NCBI GenBank assembly: GCA_040392005.1
Contig: JBEBWT010000021.1
Span: 1-29,653 of the forward strand
Reading direction: 5' to 3'
From: DASRQK01 sp040392005
GTDB lineage: Bacteria; Bacteroidota; Bacteroidia; Sphingobacteriales; Sphingobacteriaceae
Length of the DNA stretch: 29,653 nt
Part shown: in pieces, positions 24,656-29,653 of the stretch
How the letters are laid out: each line of letters starts with the position of its first letter
How positions within the stretch are numbered: position 1 is the stretch's first letter
Translations under genes and position numbers: made by a program
The notes under the pieces: generated by a model
Database searches by the model: none
Told to the model about the DNA's origin: nothing
The model's input: only the letters and a program-made list of their open reading frames with translations

Positions 24656-26077
24656 TTGAATTTCAACGACTTTGATTTCCAGGAGAACCTGCTCGAAGGT
24701 CTCCTGAGCATGGGATATAAGACTCCCACCCCTATACAGGCAGAAACTATCCCCCTTATTCAGGAAAAACACGATCTGATCGCATGTGCCCAGACAGGTA
24801 CCGGCAAGACGGCCGCTTATTTGTTGCCTATCATGGATGCCATCTGCAAGCAGGAAAAACGGCCGGCCATCAGCGCCCTGATTCTGGCCCCGACCCGTGA
24901 GCTGGCGGTGCAGATCGATCAGCAAGTGGAGGGCCTGGCTTATTTTGCAGGACTGAGCTCCATCGCTATATATGGCGGGGGAGACGGCATGGCTTATGAG
25001 CAGCAGCGGCGGGCACTGCGGGATGGAGTGGACATTGTGATCGCTACCCCCGGCAGATTGATTGCCCACCTGCTTTCGGGTGCCGTCCGCTTTGACGAAG
25101 TCCGGTTTCTGGTGCTGGACGAGGCGGACCGCATGCTCGACATGGGTTTCAAGGACGATATCCATCAGATTGTGCGTGACCTGCCCGAAGACCGGCAGAC
25201 CGTCATGTTTTCAGCGACCATGCCTCCCAAGATCAGGACCTTTGCCAAAACCCTGCTCAAACAGCCCAAGCAGGTCAATATTGCGATTTCCCAACCGGCC
25301 GAGAAAATCCGGCAGATCCATTACCGCACTTCGGACGAACAGAAGGTCCCGCTGCTCAAAAGCATACTTTCGGGCGGCGATTATAAAAGTGTGATCGTCT
25401 TTTCTTCCACCAAAGAAAAGGTGAAGATTGTTTTCCGGGAACTGAAAAAACTGGGTCTGGATATTCAGGCATTTCACTCCGATCTCAAACAGGATGAACG
25501 GGAAGAATTGTTGCTGCGCTTCAAGAACCGGCAGATTTCCATTTTGATCGGCACGGATGTACTCTCCAGAGGGATTGATGTAGAGGGCATTGATCTGGTG
25601 GTCAATTTTGATGTACCCCCCGATCCGGAGGATTATATACACCGGATCGGCCGGACCGCCCGGGCAGAACGTACCGGCACAGCGATCACTTTTGTCAATA
25701 AAAGGGATTTCAGACGCTTCTTGTCCATTGAGCAGTTGATGGAGCGGAAAGTGGAGGAGGTGGCAATTCCGGCTGAGATCGGAGTCTCCCTGGTGCTGAG
25801 CAATGACGGATCAGTTGCTTCCGGTGAACACCGGCGTGACCAACGTCGCGAACCAAGAGGCGAACAACGCAGAAACAAGCAGAATAATCGCAAAAAGAGC
25901 AGCAACGGGCAACAGGGAAAATCAGCATCGCCTCAGGGACAGTCAGGTGCTGCGGACGCAACGGAAAATCCTCCGAAGAAGAAAAAAAGAAATAACCGGA
26001 ACCGGAAAAAATTCGAAAAAAGAGAGGATGGGGTGGTTGCCGGGGTGCAATTGAATGAAGGAGGGGTCGCTTCCTGA
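24656..26077 (+). CDS. DEAD-box RNA helicase, RhlE-like
   Basis: This 473-residue ATP-dependent RNA helicase probably works in ribosome assembly, RNA turnover or cold adaptation. The motifs are in order: Q motif (about 3-30, with TPTPIQ), motif I AQTGTGKT (45-52), Ia PTREL, Ib TPGR, motif II DEAD (155-158), motif III SAT (186-188), motif V TDVLSRGID, and motif VI HRIGRTAR (about 328-335). After residue about 385 comes a Gln/Arg/Lys-rich disordered tail of about 90 residues, common in RhlE-type helicases. The start is TTG; it places Met-Asn-Phe-Asn-Asp-Phe at the family's usual N-terminus. A -7 box TACTTTTG is about 54 bases upstream. It is divergent from the efflux operon. Confidence 0.95.
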   Translation: MNFNDFDFQENLLEGLLSMGYKTPTPIQAETIPLIQEKHDLIACAQTGTGKTAAYLLPIMDAICKQEKRPAISALILAPTRELAVQIDQQVEGLAYFAGLSSIAIYGGGDGMAYEQQRRALRDGVDIVIATPGRLIAHLLSGAVRFDEVRFLVLDEADRMLDMGFKDDIHQIVRDLPEDRQTVMFSATMPPKIRTFAKTLLKQPKQVNIAISQPAEKIRQIHYRTSDEQKVPLLKSILSGGDYKSVIVFSSTKEKVKIVFRELKKLGLDIQAFHSDLKQDEREELLLRFKNRQISILIGTDVLSRGIDVEGIDLVVNFDVPPDPEDYIHRIGRTARAERTGTAITFVNKRDFRRFLSIEQLMERKVEEVAIPAEIGVSLVLSNDGSVASGEHRRDQRREPRGEQRRNKQNNRKKSSNGQQGKSASPQGQSGAADATENPPKKKKRNNRNRKKFEKREDGVVAGVQLNEGGVAS

Positions 26078-26136
26078 TATTTTAATACACTGAAAATCAG
26101 TAATTAAAAAATATTTGAAATTATTTTGAGAAAAAA

Positions 26137-26167
26137 TTTGTATTTATCAAAAATACCTGTACCTTTG
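26137..26167 (+). promoter_or_regulatory. Strong Bacteroidota-type promoter
   Basis: TTTG (26137-26140), exactly 19 bases, then TACCTTTG (26160-26167) is a full match to the Bacteroidota consensus TTTG-N19-TAnnTTTG. It is the best promoter in the window. Transcription would begin near 26174. The nearest downstream element is a terminator, not a gene. Confidence 0.75.
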
Positions 26168-26173
26168 CAGTAT

Positions 26174-26239
26174 CATAATTTAGGTTTATAATTGGTTAGT
26201 AAAGGTTTCCATTCTCCCCGTTTGGAAACCTTTTTTTTT
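26174..26239 (+). ncRNA. Candidate small RNA or short leader transcript
   Basis: The predicted transcript runs from the start site set by the promoter at 26137-26167 to the T-tract at 26231-26239, about 66 bases, with an unstructured A/U-rich 5' half and a terminator hairpin. It has no open frame with a plausible start. It could be a free small RNA, or an attenuated leader with read-through towards the ATPase gene about 390 bases further on. I do not recognise a known RNA family. Confidence 0.4.
26201..26239 (+). terminator. Rho-independent terminator of the short transcript
   Basis: AAAGGTTTCCA (26201-26211) pairs perfectly with TGGAAACCTTT (26223-26233) around an 11-base loop with a CCCC run. 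Nine consecutive T residues (26231-26239) form the base of the stem and the tail. The orientation is plus. Confidence 0.85.
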
Positions 26240-26286
26240 GCTTCGGGTTTGCCGATTGTTGCACTTTTCACTTGTTATCACGGTTC

Positions 26287-26352
26287 TTATTGCAGGTTTT
26301 CCAAACTCTTATTGCTTATTTCCACAGCCTTTGTTGCAGATTTTCCAGGACT
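26287..26352 (+). repeat. Degenerate 22-bp tandem repeat, three units
   Basis: Units start at 26287, 26309 and 26331 with TTATTGCAGGTTTTCC, TTATTGCTTATTTCC and TTGTTGCAGATTTTCC. The first and third agree at about 15 of 22 positions. A fourth, more diverged match (TTGTTGCACTTTTC) starts at 26256. The sequence is pyrimidine-rich on the plus strand. Confidence 0.55.
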
Positions 26353-26416
26353 TCTTCCTCTGAAAACACACCGCTTTTATTTCCAAATGAATTAGTCACA
26401 TAAGTCAGTATATAGG

Positions 26417-26451
26417 CAATTTCCACCACAGTTAATTGTGGATTGAAATTG
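26417..26451. repeat. Imperfect inverted repeat
   Basis: The outer arms CAATTTC/GAAATTG (7 bp) and inner arms CCACA/TGTGG (5 bp) surround a 6-base loop, with an internal bulge of two and three bases. The result is a 35-base hairpin or dyad. No T-tract follows. Confidence 0.6.
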
Positions 26452-26540
26452 AGGGCAAGAGCCAACAGTATAGCGGTTTATTCAGGAAGTGATCGACATG
26501 GTTGAAAGGGTGCATGCATTTATAATATCAAAACAAAGTT

Positions 26541-26639
26541 TACGGTATAAATGAAGTTTGTGCTAATAATTTATAAAATATACGATATACATGAAACTTT
26601 TTGTATTTTTGTAAAAAATATACGATACAAATGAAACTT
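26541..26639 (+). repeat. Three motif copies at exact 40-bp period at the ATPase start
   Basis: TACGGTATAAATGAAGTTT (26541), TACGATATACATGAAACTT (26581) and TACGATACAAATGAAACTT (26621) start exactly 40 bases apart. Each holds ATG-AAA/G-CTT/TTT at the same offset. The third ATG (26631) is the real start; the first two are out of frame with it. The spacers of copies one and two also resemble each other, both ending TAAAATA or AAAAATA. Confidence 0.85.
26604..26611 (+). promoter_or_regulatory. Candidate -7 element for the ATPase gene
   Basis: TATTTTTG fits TAnnTTTG and lies between the second and third 40-bp repeat copies, about 20 bases before the ATG at 26631. The second repeat copy would overlap the -33 region and the third the initially transcribed region, so a factor binding the repeats could control the gene. 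Confidence 0.45.
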
Positions 26640-27836
26640 ATCGAACGTCCTGTATATACTGGTCGCATCCGTCCATTTATTGATAAACCGGTCATCAAGG
26701 TATTGACCGGGCAAAGACGGGTTGGCAAGAGCTATGTCATGCTGCAGTTGATGGATCATATCCGCCATACAGTCCCCGGTGCCAATATCGTCTATATCAA
26801 TATGGAGGTGGAAGACTATCTCCACTTGAAAAGCAATAGCGAATTGAACGACTTCTTGAAAGACAAGTGGGTGGAAGGGAAGCCCAATTACCTGTTTATT
26901 GACGAGGTGCAGGAAGTGATATCTTTTGAGCGTACACTTCGGAGTTTGCTGGCGCAGCATCGCTGCGATATCTATTGTACTGGCAGCAATGCCAATATGT
27001 TGTCCGGAGAGTTGGCAACACATCTTTCAGGTAGGTATATGGCCTTCCATATCCACAGTCTGAATTATCAGGAATTTCTCTTGTTCCATTCGCTTGAAAA
27101 TTCACACGAAAGTGTCCTGCAATATTTGAAATATGGCGGGATGCCATTTTTGGCAAACATCGGTTTGCGGGAAGATTTTCCATTTGAATACCTGAGGAAT
27201 GTCTATTCAACCATTTTGCTGAAGGACGTAGTGGCGCGGGAAAATATACGCAACATTTCTTTTCTGGAAAACCTGGTTGCTTACCTGTCTGATAACATAG
27301 GGACCCTCTTCTCTGCCAATAATATCAGTAAGTATCTCAAATCCCAGCGGGTGGACATTTCGACCCAATTGACGATCAATTATCTCAAAGCCTTGACAAG
27401 TGCTTATTTCGTCCATAAGGTGGTGCGTTCGGAGATCGGGGGCCTGAAAATATTCGAGATCGGTGAAAAGTACTATTTTGAAGATATCGGGTTGCGAAAT
27501 TCCATCGTGGGGTTCAACCAGCGGGCCGATCTTCATAAACTACTGGAGAATGCGGTGTACCTGCACCTCATTCAACAAGGATACACGGTATATGTGGGCA
27601 AATTAGGCTCGAAGGAGATCGATTTCGTGGGTGAACGGCATGGAACGAAAGTGTATGTGCAGGTATGCCTGACACTGATGCAGCAGGATACGATCACGCG
27701 TGAATTTGGCAACCTCCACGACATTGAAGACAACTATCCCAAATACGTCGTGACGTTCAACGATTCCATCATCGGCGATAACCAGGGTGGTATATTACAA
27801 AAAAACCTGATTGATTTTTTGACGATGGAGCTGTAA
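26631..27836 (+). CDS. AAA-type ATPase with DUF4143 domain
   Basis: The start at 26631 (MKLIERPVYTGRI) gives 401 residues; the open frame extends 30 bases upstream to a TTG that is unlikely to be used. The N-terminal AAA_14 ATPase domain has Walker A GQRRVGKS (27-34) and Walker B YLFIDE (87-92), followed by STGSNA-like sensor residues (YCTGSNANML, 115-124). The C-terminal DUF4143 domain (about 190-380) ends with a PD-(D/E)XK-like pattern: E305 in LLENAVY, D331 in KEIDFV, and VQV at about 342-344. Such proteins are frequent, often multicopy, accessory genes in Bacteroidota and their role is unknown; defence, toxin-antitoxin or DNA functions have been suggested for relatives. There is no evident partner gene. 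Isolated, with an unusual repeat-bearing promoter. Confidence 0.88.
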   Translation: MKLIERPVYTGRIRPFIDKPVIKVLTGQRRVGKSYVMLQLMDHIRHTVPGANIVYINMEVEDYLHLKSNSELNDFLKDKWVEGKPNYLFIDEVQEVISFERTLRSLLAQHRCDIYCTGSNANMLSGELATHLSGRYMAFHIHSLNYQEFLLFHSLENSHESVLQYLKYGGMPFLANIGLREDFPFEYLRNVYSTILLKDVVARENIRNISFLENLVAYLSDNIGTLFSANNISKYLKSQRVDISTQLTINYLKALTSAYFVHKVVRSEIGGLKIFEIGEKYYFEDIGLRNSIVGFNQRADLHKLLENAVYLHLIQQGYTVYVGKLGSKEIDFVGERHGTKVYVQVCLTLMQQDTITREFGNLHDIEDNYPKYVVTFNDSIIGDNQGGILQKNLIDFLTMEL

Positions 27837-27858
27837 GTTATACCTTCTTTTTCACCTT

Positions 27859-29640
27859 TCACATATAACTCCCAAGTTTTGCCTCCATTTTGTTGAATAA
27901 CATTTCATCTTCCATTACCTGGCCATCTGCTGTCCGGATCAACAAGTAACGGGGAATACCGAATACGTTTAGTTCTGAAAATAAGTGTCTATCCTTGCCC
28001 CAGTCCAGCCAGTACTGTGGATAGGGAAACGGATTCCTCTCCACATGCCCACTCCATGATTCTTCGCTACACTGTATTGCAAGTCCAGCGAAGCCGACCT
28101 TTGCATCTGGCCCGAAGTGGTGGACTATTTCTTTCAATTTCTTATGATCTCTGATACAGGGGCCACACCAGGGTGCCCACAGATCAAACAGGACATAATC
28201 ATATTTGGCCATGAGCGTAGCATAGTCCATATCGCCTTCGGAAACAACCAAAGAGGTGTTTGCCAAACTCGGGAGCTCATCTTTTACCGCAACGTTTGCT
28301 TTGACATATGCTGCATAGGCCGATGCCAGGCGATCGACCTTCCCAGCACCAATTGCGTCCCGGTCCAAAGAAGCAATTGCTGACGCTACCTCTCTATTAA
28401 ACGGGAGCACCGCTACACGGAAATACGATTGGAGCATGGCAACGCTATATTGAGATTCAGGATGTTGCCGGATCAGGGCGAGCTCATTTTTAATCTTTTC
28501 CTCACGGAGCATCTTAAGATCGGCCTCCGGATCCTTGATCCTGTCGGCAAACTGAGCTACAACCCCATCAAACTGTGCTTTAATTAAATTCTCTCTGCCC
28601 CCTTCCACGTCCATATGCCCATCATCCACTTTGATTTTCAACGAAATAAATGCAGTATCCATTACAAATGAAAAAAGCTGTGTGCCGGGAGGAAGCCCTG
28701 ACCTTTCATAGTACACCCCGGTGGATTCTGGAGTCGGAATATGAACATGCGCAAAAAGCAACGAGTCCATGTATCCGGCCGCTGGTATATCCAGTGAGAA
28801 ATACCCAGCTTTATCAACAACGGCTTTAATAAGCAACTGGGATCTGCCAGGGGAAAAATATACCTCGGCCGGCAACCCAACTGTATGAGTGATCAATTGT
28901 CCACTAACCTGTACAAGTTCCGGTTGCTGTGACCACTTTAGTTTACTTTTTAAGCGTTCACCAATCCCACTGTATTTAACGTCTTCAGGTAAGCTGTCGT
29001 AGAAGTCAACATATCGATCATAGGAGAAATAAACATCCGAGACCACGAGAAAGGCAACCTGAGCGGGATGAAGTTCCGAATCCAACAGTATGTGAAACAT
29101 CGTGTTCAATTCGTGATTGACCGCCTCCAGCTCCAATCGGTGCATATCATCTGAGCCCAGGTGCTGTATAGAAGTCATCAATTCCTCGCGCATATTTTTC
29201 AATGCGTCTGATCTGTCGTACAGCGACACAGTGAGATTGTGGTAGGGTGAGCCGGTAATCGCGTCTGATTGATAGCCGTAAAGACTTCCATCCTCAGACT
29301 CCAGTTTAAAAGTGACCAAATACTCGCTTTCGTCAAGGAGAAGGAGGCGGCCGCCTGCGAAATAGGAGATCGTGGCCGGACTGGGGAACGGAACTGAACC
29401 ACTAAAGCGAAACCGGCCGTTCTGCACGTAGGTCGTATCTACACGGTCAGTGTAATCATGCTTTAAAAAAATCATAGATCCGTCTTTCAGTCCACCCTTT
29501 ACATCAGGATTGTAACTATTATCGACAATACCTTCAATCACGTAAGTCTGCTCCTGAGATTTTGCAACACCAGTCCATCCCAGAAAAAAGGTTATAAGGA
29601 TCAAAAATGGCTTCTGAAATAATTTCATGGTTATATTCAT
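27859..29640 (-). CDS. Secreted TlpA/AhpC-like thioredoxin-fold protein with DUF4369
   Basis: This 593-residue exported protein has a signal peptide (about 5-28, ending GVAKSQ), an N-terminal DUF4369-like beta domain (about 31-130), a long helical and beta middle region (about 130-460), and a C-terminal thioredoxin domain (about 465-593). The redox motif is WAPWCGPC with cysteines 492 and 495, and the cis-proline is P563 (FGIPRYLL). Relatives serve as periplasmic disulfide reductases or oxidoreductases; the partner is unknown. The ATG at 29628 (MKLFQKPF) is a good alternative to the listed start and leaves the signal peptide intact. The gene is complete, but its promoter lies beyond the window. 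It is convergent with the DUF4143 gene, 22 bases apart, with no clear terminator between them. Confidence 0.88.
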   Translation of the reverse strand: MNITMKLFQKPFLILITFFLGWTGVAKSQEQTYVIEGIVDNSYNPDVKGGLKDGSMIFLKHDYTDRVDTTYVQNGRFRFSGSVPFPSPATISYFAGGRLLLLDESEYLVTFKLESEDGSLYGYQSDAITGSPYHNLTVSLYDRSDALKNMREELMTSIQHLGSDDMHRLELEAVNHELNTMFHILLDSELHPAQVAFLVVSDVYFSYDRYVDFYDSLPEDVKYSGIGERLKSKLKWSQQPELVQVSGQLITHTVGLPAEVYFSPGRSQLLIKAVVDKAGYFSLDIPAAGYMDSLLFAHVHIPTPESTGVYYERSGLPPGTQLFSFVMDTAFISLKIKVDDGHMDVEGGRENLIKAQFDGVVAQFADRIKDPEADLKMLREEKIKNELALIRQHPESQYSVAMLQSYFRVAVLPFNREVASAIASLDRDAIGAGKVDRLASAYAAYVKANVAVKDELPSLANTSLVVSEGDMDYATLMAKYDYVLFDLWAPWCGPCIRDHKKLKEIVHHFGPDAKVGFAGLAIQCSEESWSGHVERNPFPYPQYWLDWGKDRHLFSELNVFGIPRYLLIRTADGQVMEDEMLFNKMEAKLGSYM

Positions 29641-29653
29641 GCGCTGTACTTAT

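Larger units (their letters stand above)
26078..26630. other. AT-rich gene-free stretch with promoter, terminator and repeats
   Basis: No convincing coding region lies in these 553 bases. In order they hold: a short hairpin ACTGA/TCAGT just after the helicase stop (no T-tract); a canonical promoter (26137-26167); a hairpin plus T9 (26201-26239); a pyrimidine-rich segment with degenerate 22-bp tandem repeats (26287-26352); an imperfect palindrome (26417-26451); and a three-copy motif with 40-bp period that ends in the ATPase start codon (26541-26639). A 67-codon open frame beginning TTG at 26192 reads through the terminator and has no recognisable features. A 25-codon frame ends at the first 40-bp repeat and may be a relic. 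Confidence 0.6.

Noticed and set aside
26256..26352. CRISPR-like array
   Set aside because: The repeats are adjacent, degenerate and only 22 bp, with no unique spacers and no cas genes.
26192..26395. 67-codon open frame starting TTG
   Set aside because: It reads straight through the terminator hairpin and T-run, has a poly-Phe stretch from the T-tract, and shows no domain or ribosome-binding site.
26078..27858. Insertion sequence or integrated element
   Set aside because: No transposase or integrase gene, no terminal inverted repeats bounding the block, and no tRNA attachment-site duplication were seen; only indirect hints of insertion remain.

Overview
The window reads as a chromosomal segment of a Bacteroidota bacterium, probably a Sphingobacteriia/Chitinophagia/Cytophagia-type lineage. 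Base composition is moderate, about half GC by eye and not computed. The assignment rests on three things. Family content is typical of the phylum: a large Bacteroidota-type LptD, a DUF4369-thioredoxin lipid-phase redox protein, a DUF4143 ATPase and DPP-IV-like S9 peptidases. Promoter-like sites fit the Bacteroidota consensus (TTTG, about 19-20 bases, TAnnTTTG) rather than TTGACA/TATAAT. Shine-Dalgarno sequences are mostly absent. No species is assigned.

Layout. 1-1065: 3' part of a neutral-ceramidase-like hydrolase, overlapping tail to tail with a minus-strand amidase-MCE pair (1043-2784). 2785-2971: divergent promoter region leading to lptD (2972-5722), then cinA and a 2-oxoacid dehydrogenase E2 gene. 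8569-9924: MATE exporter, convergent with E2 with no bases between the stop codons. 10106-13047: tatA-like gene overlapping tex by ATGA. 13189-15921: secreted S9 peptidase, closed by a strong bidirectional terminator. 16041-17931 (minus): serine hydrolase followed by a VOC protein. 18016-18099 (minus): tRNA-Leu(CAG) with its own terminator. 18188-24556 (minus): a complete tetR-tolC-adaptor-RND tripartite efflux operon, divergent from a DEAD-box RNA helicase gene (24656-26077). 26078-26630: the only long gene-free stretch. 26631-27836: AAA/DUF4143 ATPase. 27859-29640 (minus): secreted thioredoxin-like protein.

Functional themes. Much of the window serves the cell envelope: LPS transport to the outer membrane (LptD), peptidoglycan cleavage (amidase), phospholipid trafficking (MCE), Tat export, tripartite and MATE efflux, and secreted hydrolases and redox proteins. 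The rest is housekeeping (tex, cinA, E2, RNA helicase, tRNA).

I found no CRISPR array, insertion sequence, phage module, or clear undescribed multi-gene system. The least ordinary part is 26078-26640. It combines a near-ideal promoter with a terminator about 65 bases downstream (a small-RNA candidate), a degenerate 22-bp tandem repeat, an imperfect palindrome, and three copies of an ATG-containing motif at an exact 40-bp period, the last of which contains the ATPase start codon. Smaller oddities are a 13-bp repeat that duplicates the cinA start, a perfect 17-bp hairpin between tex and the peptidase gene, and an LptD with only two cysteines.
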